NCBI RefSeq assembly: GCF_016583795.1
Contig: NZ_NRRS01000025.1
Location: 1 to 50,195 of the forward strand
From: Rhabdochromatium marinum
Lineage (GTDB): Bacteria > Pseudomonadota > Gammaproteobacteria > Chromatiales > Chromatiaceae
Direction of reading: 5' to 3'
DNA length: 50,195 bases
The translations under genes were made by a program, and so were the position numbers. This document shows positions 34,032-43,207 of this stretch, piece after piece; position 1 is the first letter of the stretch; every line of letters starts with the position of its first letter. Below the pieces are notes generated by a model, which was not told where the DNA came from, ran no database searches, and worked only from the letters and a program-made list of their open reading frames with translations.

Positions 34032-37000
34032 TCACAAAATGTGAGGTTGGTTTTCCGCTGCAAATCGCGGATCATTGGCTCGCCTCATCGATTGTTTTAG
34101 TATTTGGCTCAGTTGAGCACGACTTGAATCTTCAGGCTTTATCGCGATGGCAAAATCTGAAATCGTGGAAGGCATTTTAGTCACTGGTGTTTGTTGATTC
34201 TCAGTTAGCTTGCTAACCTGATTACTAAGAAAGAAGTCAAGGCCTTTAATCGTAATCTTGCCGTCGTTTGCAAGATCCGCGTCACCATTTAACCCATTGA
34301 CCAGTACTTCGGTAAAAGCTCCATTTTCCCACATCGGATTTTCAAGCGAGGCCTGATTGCCACTAGAGCTGCTATAAACCACGATCCCGTTTTCAGCCGC
34401 AGTCAAATCATTGACAACACCATTGATATCTGCAACCCCAGTCATGAGACTTCCAGAATGGCAGGTATCAAAGAAAGCGATGACCTTGCCCGGTAGGGTA
34501 GCGAGTGATTTGCGAATGTCATATTGCGGAACTGCCGTTCTTGCAATGCGCTCTGGATTGGCATCACTGACGAGAAAATAATAATCGCCATCTTCATCAT
34601 TAACGCCGTGGCCAGCAACAAACAACATGGCAACATCCTCTTCGGTCACCTTCTTGTTAAGCCAATCGAGGCCATCGAGAAAGGTTTCGCGATTGGGATT
34701 GCTCAATACTTCAACGATGACGTCCTTATAAAGGCCATTGTGTTGCTGCTTGATGACTTGAGCGAAGTCTTGAGCATCCTTCGCCGCGTAGTTTAGATCA
34801 TCCAGCCGATTATCTTCATACTCTGAGACGCCGATCGACAAGACATAGAGTGTTGGATTGTCACGAGATTCAGCAAGTTTCTCTCCGGCCCAGTGCAACT
34901 TAACCGTACTTGGCGGCGAGGCACCAAATTGATTTTCTGCAACCACAGTGACAGAGACGTCCCGTGCTGGCAGTTTGATCGTCATCGATTGCTGCCCTTT
35001 GGAATCATCCGTTTCGTCGGTACTTGACTTGGCATCAGGGGTTCCCGTGATGCGTTTAAGCCCACGCGCTGAATCGAGCGGACGACCATCGACGAGGATC
35101 TGCACTTTGCGAGCCTGCTCACCGCCCGGATTTCGGATCAAGTAGCGGACTGTCACCTGTTCGCCATCAAAGTTATCGCCGTCTTCGGGTGACAAAATAT
35201 CGACAATCGGTGGCAACGAATCTGAGACCTTTACATCAGCAACTGAACGCGAGCCACGCACATTGGACGCAGCAATGGCGTCAGATTCGTCGAGCGTTTG
35301 CAACACCATCTCGACGACCTTCGGCCTATAAAAGCGCTCGCGAAAGACGTTCACCGGGAAAAAGTCCGATGCTTGCACGCTGCTCAGTGCCTTGCCGACA
35401 ACTGCCCCCAGACGCGGCGGTCCACCTGGTTGCACCGCAGCGAGCAGAACATCGACGTCCTCTGACGCGCCCTCGCGCAAGACCAGAAAATTCAGTGAAT
35501 CTCCAGCTGAAGCTGTTTGCAACAAAGCGACTAAATCAGCCCGCGAGTTGATCGGCTTGTCATTGATCGCCTGAATGACGTCACCAGCACGCAGTCCGGA
35601 GAGATCTGCTGAAGATCCTGGCACGACATACTGAATCGCCAAACCGGGTAATTCGTCGTACCGATTGAGCTGCCAACCGATCAAGCGATCACCGCCGGGG
35701 CTTGCGTCGTAGTAGCCCTTAGGGGTCCAGGCTACCCATTCATGGCTGCGCTTATTGATGTAGACCGCGAGCAGCTCCACGCCATCAGCATAGCGATACC
35801 AACGCAGGGTGCCATCCCCCAGGGCTGCTACCAAAACCTTTCCGTCGGCACTGATGTTAATGCCCCATGCAGCATCTGGAACGGGTATGGACCAACGTGG
35901 CTCCCCCGACTGATAAAAAGCACGAAGATACCAGCTAGTCCCGAGAACAAAGCCTTGTCCATGCGGCGCGATCGCAAAGGCTTGTGACCGCTCGTAGGGA
36001 TCAAGCGGCAAAGGCTGACCGTTCAGTGCGGGTTCGGTCGCTTGCTTCCAGTGTTTAACGGTCATACCAGCAGCGGTTGTGCGCGCAGGTGTCAACGGGC
36101 TGAGTTCAAGACGGGCTCTGACTTGCTCATTGAGGCCACCAGGACCGAGACCGGCATCTGATCGCCAAGCGCTAAGCGCTCCAGCGGTTGCACGACCATA
36201 CTGACCATCGAACGGACCAGGATCATAGCCGAGCGATTGGAGCTTGCGCTGCAGCAACCAAGTCTCATTAAGGTTACCTTCAAACAGGCGGCGCTCCTTA
36301 AGATCAAGTAGCACCATATCCTGCGCCGAGTAGCCGAGACCAACGGCTACGCGCCTGCCATCGGCGGAGATCCTGAGAGCATTTCCGAGCTTATCGCGAA
36401 AATCCGGGACGGCACCCTGACGCCGATCGAGGTGATTGCCGCTAGCGCTCAATTTTAACCAAGCTGGGTAGTCCGTGCTGACCAGCAGGCCACCATCAGG
36501 TAGCGCCTGCAGATCAGTGACAATATTGGCCGTTCCTTTCCAAAGTTCCCTTCTTCCTGCACCAGCATCTGCCCATGCAATAATCGGGAACTGGCCCTCA
36601 GTTTGGTAACGTCCAGCCGCAAACAGCCGGCGGCCATCCTGAGACCAGGCAACCTGACTGAGGCCGCCCTTGGTCAGTCCACGCGTGTTCGGAGGTAGCA
36701 GTTCACTCAAGTCTTGCGTCGAGACCAGAGATACCCTTGGGGTATCCGCAAAACCAATGGCGATACGGTCGCCAGCGGGGGAGAAAGCGGCACCGAACGG
36801 CTCGTCGCCAACCGACAGACGGGATTTTTCAAGCAAACCAAAGGATGCGTTTTTGTAAAGACGCACATACCCGTCGAGTGAGGTTGTTACGAGCTGACCG
36901 CCCGGCGAAAAATCACAGCCATGACTGGCACCTTGGTAAGCCTGATCGATTGCGATCAAGCGCCAATTCTCAGTGGACCAGACGCGCACTCCATCACTGC

Positions 37001-37481
37001 CAAGGGTTGCGGCGAGATAAGCCCCATCATCCGACACGCACAGATGATTGACGACGTCGGGCAAGCTGGCAATGAAGCTGGTGAGTCCCTTGCTGGCCCG
37101 GTCGAATAAATAAATGTGGTAGTTGCCACGGCCTTCTGTGACCGCCTGTGTCATGCCACCAGCGGCCAACCAGCGGCCATCAGGAGACGCAGCGAGCGCA
37201 TAGAGTCGCCCTTCATCGCCTGCTCCGGCTGGAACCCGGAAAATATCAACCAAGCGTCCATCGACTAAATTCCAGGCGCGAATCGTCTTGTCGTCAGAAG
37301 CAGTAAAGAATAAGCCAGCGGACCGATCCACCTCCAAGGCACGAATCGACGCCGTATGCATCCCGGTCTCGATTCGCAGTAAAGGATCAGTGGAGAGCGT
37401 GGCAAGCGCGGATTGGCTCAAGGCGACTAAAATCAAAGCAAACATGCCGCCACGTCGCGATGCAAGGCTTGGGAGATTCAT
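34032..37481 (-). CDS. Secreted WD40 / peptidoglycan-binding / PDZ / caspase-like protease
   Basis: The 1149-residue protein has several parts in order. A signal peptide (MFALILVALSQSALAT) comes first. WD40-like propeller repeats (DRSAGLFFTASDDKTIRAW and others) cover about residues 40-390. A peptidoglycan-binding segment (LLQRKLQSLGYDPGPFDGQYG) lies near 400-440, then more beta-propeller to about 610. A PDZ domain (IQYVVPGSSADLSGLRAGDV) sits near 650-710, a Big-like region near 790-880, and the caspase-family domain from about 890. The dyad is complete: His958 in FVAGHGVND and Cys1007 in FFDTCHSGSL. AGGAGGG precedes the ATG at 37481. It heads the minus-strand set and is divergent from the OmpA/caspase operon. 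Bacterial caspase homologues usually cut after Arg or Lys; the substrate is unknown. Confidence 0.88.
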   Translation of the reverse strand: MNLPSLASRRGGMFALILVALSQSALATLSTDPLLRIETGMHTASIRALEVDRSAGLFFTASDDKTIRAWNLVDGRLVDIFRVPAGAGDEGRLYALAASPDGRWLAAGGMTQAVTEGRGNYHIYLFDRASKGLTSFIASLPDVVNHLCVSDDGAYLAATLGSDGVRVWSTENWRLIAIDQAYQGASHGCDFSPGGQLVTTSLDGYVRLYKNASFGLLEKSRLSVGDEPFGAAFSPAGDRIAIGFADTPRVSLVSTQDLSELLPPNTRGLTKGGLSQVAWSQDGRRLFAAGRYQTEGQFPIIAWADAGAGRRELWKGTANIVTDLQALPDGGLLVSTDYPAWLKLSASGNHLDRRQGAVPDFRDKLGNALRISADGRRVAVGLGYSAQDMVLLDLKERRLFEGNLNETWLLQRKLQSLGYDPGPFDGQYGRATAGALSAWRSDAGLGPGGLNEQVRARLELSPLTPARTTAAGMTVKHWKQATEPALNGQPLPLDPYERSQAFAIAPHGQGFVLGTSWYLRAFYQSGEPRWSIPVPDAAWGINISADGKVLVAALGDGTLRWYRYADGVELLAVYINKRSHEWVAWTPKGYYDASPGGDRLIGWQLNRYDELPGLAIQYVVPGSSADLSGLRAGDVIQAINDKPINSRADLVALLQTASAGDSLNFLVLREGASEDVDVLLAAVQPGGPPRLGAVVGKALSSVQASDFFPVNVFRERFYRPKVVEMVLQTLDESDAIAASNVRGSRSVADVKVSDSLPPIVDILSPEDGDNFDGEQVTVRYLIRNPGGEQARKVQILVDGRPLDSARGLKRITGTPDAKSSTDETDDSKGQQSMTIKLPARDVSVTVVAENQFGASPPSTVKLHWAGEKLAESRDNPTLYVLSIGVSEYEDNRLDDLNYAAKDAQDFAQVIKQQHNGLYKDVIVEVLSNPNRETFLDGLDWLNKKVTEEDVAMLFVAGHGVNDEDGDYYFLVSDANPERIARTAVPQYDIRKSLATLPGKVIAFFDTCHSGSLMTGVADINGVVNDLTAAENGIVVYSSSSGNQASLENPMWENGAFTEVLVNGLNGDADLANDGKITIKGLDFFLSNQVSKLTENQQTPVTKMPSTISDFAIAIKPEDSSRAQLSQILKQSMRRANDPRFAAENQPHIL

Positions 37482-37768
37482 CGATCCATACCCTCCTCAT
37501 CAATGCTTAAATCTGCCGGCAACCAAGCTGGCAGCAGGATTGCCGCCTAGCAGGGTTCGAGCTACACCCATTGAAGTATAGCTGCCAAAACAACGCAAGA
37601 CATTGCGCGTGGTCAGGTTGTAGCCTCGACGGTTTCAGCCGATCTAGACAAGAGTGGACGCAAAAATGACAGATTCTGGCATACTAAGTGGGCTTTTTCA
37701 TCAACTCGGCAGGCTTTCACTCAACAATCTGTCCGTCAATTATCGGATCTGACTCGATTAGGAGCAGC
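37482..37768. other. Divergent intergenic region of the caspase island
   Basis: These 287 bases must hold the promoters of both gene sets. A -10-like TATACT lies on the minus strand about 95 bases from the WD40-caspase start, without a matching -35. No clear operator or long repeat was found. Confidence 0.4.
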
Positions 37769-38692
37769 ATGATGATTCGCTCAGTTTTTCTTCTCGTCCC
37801 TGTTGCGATGACCTTCTCGGCAGCAACCCTTGCGGATTGTAAGTCCCTCGCAAAAACCATACAGGGCGCAGCGCAAGCTGGTGATCTCGAGACGATCTCC
37901 AGGCAAGCGGAACAGATCGCAACGGAACCGACCTGTCCCGACTCCTATCGGCCAAAGCTGTCACGCATGGCCGCCTACGCTTATCTTCGTACTGCGAACA
38001 AGCGCATGGAAGCAGGCGCTAGCCTGCAAGCGCAAGGGGACCTCCTGCTCAAGTCATTAGACTTTGCGCTGACCTGGCAAGCCTTGGCAATGCTCGGCGA
38101 TATCGAACACGAAGAAAAGCGTTATGAGCGTTCATCGCTCTATTATCAGCAGGCACTTTCGGTCATCAATGATCCGGTCGCGACCGAAGCCGAGCCTCCG
38201 CAAGCGGTGATTGCCACCATTCATCAAAAGGCGGCCGAAGCCCGTATGCTTGCGGACAGGTACGTGGCAACCCCTATCAATCATCGCTCTGGAGTCGCTG
38301 AAGGGCTGGCACTGAGTTCGGTGCGCAGCTTCACCGTCAAGCGTGTTCCATTGCCTGTCACCTACGAGAGCGGTTCGACACGATTTACTCCCAAAGGGGC
38401 TGAAGCGGCCGAAGACCTCGCAACTATGCTCCTGAAACGTACTCCAAGTTCAATCTCTATCATTGGTCACACCGATGATCGGGGGACGGAAGCCGAGAAT
38501 CAGCGCCTCTCACAAAAACGTGCCGATGCACTCGCGGAGTTTTTGCGCACTCGAGGTTACAAGGGTAAGATTATTACCGAGGGAGCAGGCGAATCGCAGC
38601 CCGCCGCCATCAGTGATCCGAGCATTTACAACCAAGAGGAAATCTGGCAACTCAATCGTCGTGTTGAGCTCGTTTGGCCAGAGAATTCCTGA
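37769..38692 (+). CDS. OmpA-family peptidoglycan-anchored protein
   Basis: The 307-residue product has a signal peptide (SVFLLVPVAMTFSAATLADC), an N-terminal helical region with TPR-like repeats (LTWQALAMLGDIEHEEKRYE, SSLYYQQAL) and a C-terminal OmpA domain. In the last, VTYESGSTRFTPKG opens the fold and SIIGHTDDRGTEAENQRLSQ with RADALAEFLRTRG gives the diaminopimelate-binding loop. It is expected to bind peptidoglycan in the periplasm. GGAG at 37761-37764 serves the ATG pair at 37769/37772. Its TGA overlaps the next ATG by one base, so it is coupled to the caspase gene downstream. Confidence 0.87.
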   Translation: MMIRSVFLLVPVAMTFSAATLADCKSLAKTIQGAAQAGDLETISRQAEQIATEPTCPDSYRPKLSRMAAYAYLRTANKRMEAGASLQAQGDLLLKSLDFALTWQALAMLGDIEHEEKRYERSSLYYQQALSVINDPVATEAEPPQAVIATIHQKAAEARMLADRYVATPINHRSGVAEGLALSSVRSFTVKRVPLPVTYESGSTRFTPKGAEAAEDLATMLLKRTPSSISIIGHTDDRGTEAENQRLSQKRADALAEFLRTRGYKGKIITEGAGESQPAAISDPSIYNQEEIWQLNRRVELVWPENS

Positions 38693-40314
38693 TGTTTTTC
38701 GAAATGAGGCACATCCGACACTATACGGGGCGGATGCTGAGCATCCGTATGGGACAAGCGTGTAAGACGCTGCTAAGCCTAACTGCTCTCTTAGCGTTGA
38801 CAGCAGTCAGTGCGCAAGCTGAGATTCGGGCGCTGGTTGTTGGTATTGATCAGTATCAACATGCCGACCCACTTCATGGCGCCACCTCGGATGCCGAAGA
38901 CATCGAACAGGCGCTGCGCAAAATCGGCGTCAAAGACCTGACCAAACGTCTTGACGCCGAGGCCACACGTGAACAACTCAGCAAGGATTGGGAACAGCTG
39001 CTGGCACGTTCCGAGCCCGGCGATATGATCGTCTTTACCTACGCCGGTCACGGTGCACAGGAAGATGAGCGCATTGCCGGTTCGGAAGCCGATAGTTATG
39101 ACGAGGTCTTACTTTTGTTCGACTTCAATCCCGCTAATCAACGTCCAGCAGGACGCCTCTACGATGACGAACTGCATGAATGGTTTGCAAAGGCCGGCGA
39201 ACGTGACATTGACGTGCTCTTCATCGCCGACGCCTGCCACTCTGGCACCCTGACCCGAGGTGTCGATCCACGCGCGGTCGGTTTGAGCTACCGCAACTAC
39301 GCTTATGCAATCCCCGACGATCAGCTCGCGCTAGACTTGCCTTCCGACTTTTCGGCAGGAGAGGTTGAGGAGTTGGACAATGTGACCTTTTTTGCCGCCG
39401 CGCAAGAAAATGAGAAGGTTCCGGAGTTTTCGCTCTACGATGCAAACTGGCAACCCGCCCAGCGCGGCGCACTCAGTTGGGCCTTTTCACGTGCACTGGA
39501 AGGCCCGGCGGACGAAAATGCAGACAAGCAGCTGACCCTTGATGAATTAAAGCATTTTCTGCGTGCCAATGTTCGCGCAATTGCCAATTCCCGCCAAACA
39601 CCAAACTTGCTTCCGGACAGCAATGGTGATCGAACGCTGCTTCCCATCGCAAAGCTGCCAGCAACCTTGACACGGTCGAATTGGCCGCAGCCGCGCATCA
39701 AGCTATCGGGCGATCCCTTTGCTGCTGAGAGGATCGTTCGAACCCTCGGGGATGTGATCGACTCTAGCCCGGCCGAAACAACGGATATCACCTTCGACCT
39801 CAATACCAGGGAAGCAATCTCGAGCGAGGGCGACGTCATTGCAAGTAATCTGAAAATCAGCGATATCCGTGCTGTTATCGAAAAATGGCAAGCATTGCAG
39901 CGACTCAAATATGAACGCTATGGTGACCGACTTACCACCAAAATCATCCCCGACGATGGCACGCATCGGCGTGGAGTGCAAGTTGGCTTCTTTTTTTCCA
40001 GGATCGAGCAACCCTACTTCACACTTTATAGTTTATCCGGTGATGGCACCCTGTATTTCCATTACCCGCTTGATGGTGATTCGGAAACTATCGACGCGAC
40101 AGTTCCGTTCGAGCTTTTCTTCGAGGTGACACCACCTTATGGCGCTGATCATATGATTGCAGTGACCAGTAGCGAGCCTTTGGTTGAACTAAACAAGCGA
40201 CTGCGTAAACTGGACGGCACGCAAAACGCGCGAGCCGCCGCTGAAGCGACACTCGAGGTTTTGCGCAGTGGCCGCCGGCAACTTGGAATGCAAGGGCTTT
40301 TTACCGCACCATGA
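38692..40314 (+). CDS. Secreted caspase-like protease with DUF4384-type tail
   Basis: The 540-residue protein has an N-terminal signal (TLLSLTALLALTAVSAQAEI). A caspase-family domain covers about residues 45-280, with His120 (TYAGHGAQ) and Cys182 (IADACHSGTL). The rest is a beta-rich C-terminal region (VQVGFFFSRIEQPYFTLYSL, DGTLYFHYPLDGDSETI) like DUF4384, a domain also present in the next gene. The start at 38692 shares one base with the OmpA stop (TGATG), and its own stop overlaps the next ATG (ATGA). Strict overlap at both ends argues for fixed stoichiometry of the three products. The mature form would be periplasmic or at the outer membrane. Confidence 0.88.
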   Translation: MFFEMRHIRHYTGRMLSIRMGQACKTLLSLTALLALTAVSAQAEIRALVVGIDQYQHADPLHGATSDAEDIEQALRKIGVKDLTKRLDAEATREQLSKDWEQLLARSEPGDMIVFTYAGHGAQEDERIAGSEADSYDEVLLLFDFNPANQRPAGRLYDDELHEWFAKAGERDIDVLFIADACHSGTLTRGVDPRAVGLSYRNYAYAIPDDQLALDLPSDFSAGEVEELDNVTFFAAAQENEKVPEFSLYDANWQPAQRGALSWAFSRALEGPADENADKQLTLDELKHFLRANVRAIANSRQTPNLLPDSNGDRTLLPIAKLPATLTRSNWPQPRIKLSGDPFAAERIVRTLGDVIDSSPAETTDITFDLNTREAISSEGDVIASNLKISDIRAVIEKWQALQRLKYERYGDRLTTKIIPDDGTHRRGVQVGFFFSRIEQPYFTLYSLSGDGTLYFHYPLDGDSETIDATVPFELFFEVTPPYGADHMIAVTSSEPLVELNKRLRKLDGTQNARAAAEATLEVLRSGRRQLGMQGLFTAP

Positions 40315-41513
40315 TTGCTGTTCTTTTGTTGCTTTTTCCTTTGAGCACCGGTTTATTGTTCGCCGATGAAATTGCATCGGACGTCGATGTCACCGGAGGC
40401 GCAATCATCCTCGATCCTGACGCGGCCTTGGACGAGTTTTGGAGCGAAGAAGCAGATGCACCCGAAAAAATTGACGAACCCGCGACCTCAGGTCCACTAG
40501 GTACAGTCGAGACATCCAAAACCTTATTGGAAACCGACGAATCTGAACCAACGGATGAGAAGACGGGGGGGGCAACAGCCGGGCAAACAGATGACCTCTC
40601 GGCGTCGGCCACCAACACGAAACCACGCATCGCTGTTCTCGACTTTGAGGTTCGAGGTGATCTTGGCATAGCAGACGCTGGTTCAATTATTGCTGAATGG
40701 ATGACCCGTGCACTTGAAAAAACGCAGACATTCATACTCACTGAACGTGTTTTATTGAGTAAGATTCTGGAGGAGCAAGAGCTTCAATCCAGTTACCTTG
40801 TTGATCAATCCAGTCAAGCGGCGCGAGCAGGTGAGATGCTTGGTGTCGACGCTATTATTACTGGGACTGTCATTAAGTGGGCTGGAACTATCTCAATCGT
40901 CGCGCGCTTGGTCGACACTAATACAAGTGAGATTCTTGCAACCGCCGAAGTTAAAACCAAAAATCTAGACCACATTCCTGATCAGATTAGCCTGCTTGCA
41001 CGTCAACTTGCTGATCCCTATCAGTCGCCAGACGATGAGCAGCCTCTAGAATTTCAACCGATTGCAGAACCAAGCCACCTGTCCGGAAATCCAGCGCAAT
41101 TACAGCTCGAATTCTTGCCCAAACCTCGATTTCGGGTTGGTGATAACATTCGGTTTCGAATTCGGACAGCGAAACCCGGATATCTTCTGGTTTTCCATGT
41201 CGACGTCACTGGGGAACTCTCAAAACTCTACCCCTTCTCTGATTCTGAACAGAATCGCAATGCTGTACATCTTGCACCAGAGCACCCGATTACAGTTCCA
41301 GGTACCTACGATGGCATTCAATTGACTGCAAGCGAGCCTTCTGGACGTGGCTATCTGATCGCAATCTTATCGAATCGGCCTATTTCTGAAGAAGATATCG
41401 CGCTGGCTCCAACAGAAGGCCAAATGGATGTGAAATTGCGCTGGGCTGAACAAGCACATCCGCCGACGGACTATTCGCTGGCAACTGAATCCTATGTCAT
41501 CACACTAAAATAA
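40311..41513 (+). CDS. CsgG-like protein with C-terminal DUF4384 domain
   Basis: The 400-residue product has a short signal (MIAVLLLLFPLSTGLLFADE) and an acidic, low-complexity region to about residue 100. A CsgG/LpoB-like domain follows (RIAVLDFEVRGDLGIADAGS, ERVLLSKILEEQELQ, GVDAIITGTVIKW), then a DUF4384 domain (FRVGDNIRFRIRTAKPGYLL, GELSKLYPFSDSEQ, GRGYLIAILSNRP). CsgG forms the curli secretion pore, but it is a lipoprotein and this protein lacks a lipobox, so a regulatory or scaffold role fits better. It starts within the stop of the caspase gene (ATGA) and ends the operon; a transposase relic follows directly after its stop. Confidence 0.82.
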   Translation: MIAVLLLLFPLSTGLLFADEIASDVDVTGGAIILDPDAALDEFWSEEADAPEKIDEPATSGPLGTVETSKTLLETDESEPTDEKTGGATAGQTDDLSASATNTKPRIAVLDFEVRGDLGIADAGSIIAEWMTRALEKTQTFILTERVLLSKILEEQELQSSYLVDQSSQAARAGEMLGVDAIITGTVIKWAGTISIVARLVDTNTSEILATAEVKTKNLDHIPDQISLLARQLADPYQSPDDEQPLEFQPIAEPSHLSGNPAQLQLEFLPKPRFRVGDNIRFRIRTAKPGYLLVFHVDVTGELSKLYPFSDSEQNRNAVHLAPEHPITVPGTYDGIQLTASEPSGRGYLIAILSNRPISEEDIALAPTEGQMDVKLRWAEQAHPPTDYSLATESYVITLK

Positions 41514-42491
41514 GAGGCTCCGTCAGGGAGGGGAGCGACGTGAAGAGTCCTTGTGCGGAATGCACCGAGCCGCTGGCGGTTTGGTTCATCTGCTCCCAGA
41601 CCTTCGGGTACAATAGGGATGGGAACCTCCTCTACCGCCACATCGCCTTCACCCCCGTGATCGTCGCCCCCGGTCAGTCGCGGGTGGTACCCCTGGCACC
41701 GGAATTTGTCCAACCCCAAGACGGGGCCGACAAGCAGGATTGTGAACTCAATGCCGCCAAGCGCTGGCCTGCCGCCTGGGGCGATCGCTACGCTCCCTGG
41801 GGCGTGACACTGTTGGGCGACGATCTCTATTGCCATCAGCCATTGTGCGAGGATGCCTTAGCCAGAGGCTTGCAGGTGCTGTTTGTTTGCAAGCCCGATT
41901 CCCATGGAACGCTCTACGAATGGGTAAGCGACTTTGAACGCAGCGGCGATTTGCAGACCCTGGAGCGCACCACATGGAATGTGGCGCCAACGGCTCACCG
42001 AACGCTATCCCTTCATCAACCAAGTCCCTCTGCGCAACCATGACGACGCTTTGCACCTGAATTGGTGCGAACTCACCGTGACCGACACCAAAGGTAAAGT
42101 GGTGTTTCGCAAGGCCTGGGTGACTTCCCACCACCTGCATGCCGGCACGGTCGTGGTTATTGCCACTGTCGGGCGCACCCGCTCAAAAATCGAGAACGAA
42201 AATAATAATGTGCTGAAAAACCAGGGCGATCACTTCGAGCATAACTTCGGTCACGGCAAACAGCACTTGGCCAACTTGCTGGCCACGCTGATTGTGCTAG
42301 CGTATCTGATACACACCACGCTTGACTGGATTGATGTCTACTATCGCACCGTGCGCGGGTTATTGCCCTCTCGTCGCACTTTCTTTGAGCATCTGAGAGC
42401 CTTGCTGCAATATCTGTGGTTCGAGAGTTGGGATCATTTGCTGAAATTTATGCTCAATGAACTGGAAGGCAAAATCCCTGACACTGGGTAG
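41514..42491 (+). pseudogene. DDE transposase relic, frameshifted and N-terminally truncated
   Basis: Two overlapping frames together give the middle and end of one transposase. The first has CTEPLAVWFICSQTFGYNRD and GVTLLGDDLYCHQPLCEDAL. The second has LTERYPFINQVPLRNHDDAL, GRTRSKIENENNNVLKN and FEHNFGHGKQHLANLLATL. The switch lies near 41960-42020. The E/N-rich stretch before the conserved Lys looks like the C-terminal signature of IS4-type DDE enzymes; the exact family is not certain. There is no ATG with a ribosome site and the first hundred or so residues seem to be missing, replaced by the end of the CsgG-like gene. Ends of the element could not be defined. Confidence 0.78.
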
Positions 42492-42568
42492 GGGCTTAAA
42501 TTGAGAACTGCTGGGGGATAGCAGCGGATCTTATCTCTGGGGCGGGCTTGCGCTATGCTTGCCGGGCT

Positions 42569-43207
42569 ATGAATCAAGCCCAATGCACTGAACTCTTCCG
42601 CCGCTTGCGCGCGGCCAATCCCCAACCCACAACAGAACTGCAGTACAGCTCGACGTTTGAGTTGTTGATTGCGGTGATGCTCTCCGCCCAGGCGACGGAT
42701 CGGAGCGTCAACCGTGTCACAGCCAATCTGTTTCCGGTGGCCAATACCCCGGCCGCGATTCTGGCCCTTGGTGAGGAGGGGCTGATCGCACATATTCGCA
42801 CCATCGGGCTGTTTAACAGCAAGGCCAGAAATATTCTCAAGACCTGCGCCCAGCTGCTTGAACGCCATCAGGGCCAGGTGCCGCACGAGCGGGCAGCGCT
42901 CGAAGCCCTGCCTGGTGTCGGACGCAAGACGGCCAATGTACTGCTGAACACCGCCTTCGGCGAGCCAACCGTGGCGGTCGATACCCACATTTTTCGGGTC
43001 GCCAATCGCACCGGTCTCGCGCCTGGCGACACGCCGCTGGCGGTGGAGCAGCACCTGCTGCGGCGGATTCCAGAGGAATTTTTGCTAGATGCCCATCACT
43101 GGCTGATCCTGCATGGTCGCTATCTGTGCACGGCTCGGCGGCCGCGCTGTGATGAATGCCCAATTGCCGATCTGTGTGATTATCGGGCCTCGGCGGCAAC
43201 CGCATAA
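42569..43207 (+). CDS. nth: Endonuclease III
   Basis: This base-excision glycosylase/AP lyase removes oxidised pyrimidines. The 212-residue length equals E. coli Nth. It has ATDRSVNRVT, the helix-hairpin-helix LPGVGRKTANVLLNTAFG with the catalytic Lys, VAVDTHIFRVANR with the catalytic Asp, and the 4Fe-4S cluster ligands in CTARRPRCDECPIADLC (C-x6-C-x2-C-x5-C). The ATG at 42569 (MNQAQC) is used instead of a TTG 21 bases earlier. The TAA shares one base with the uvrA ATG, so the two repair genes are translationally coupled, an unusual pairing; nth normally follows rnf genes. Confidence 0.95.
   Translation: MNQAQCTELFRRLRAANPQPTTELQYSSTFELLIAVMLSAQATDRSVNRVTANLFPVANTPAAILALGEEGLIAHIRTIGLFNSKARNILKTCAQLLERHQGQVPHERAALEALPGVGRKTANVLLNTAFGEPTVAVDTHIFRVANRTGLAPGDTPLAVEQHLLRRIPEEFLLDAHHWLILHGRYLCTARRPRCDECPIADLCDYRASAATA

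Noticed and set aside
41540-42043. Reading the two transposase frames as two intact small genes
   Set aside because: Together they form one transposase interrupted by a frame change, and the first lacks a proper start.
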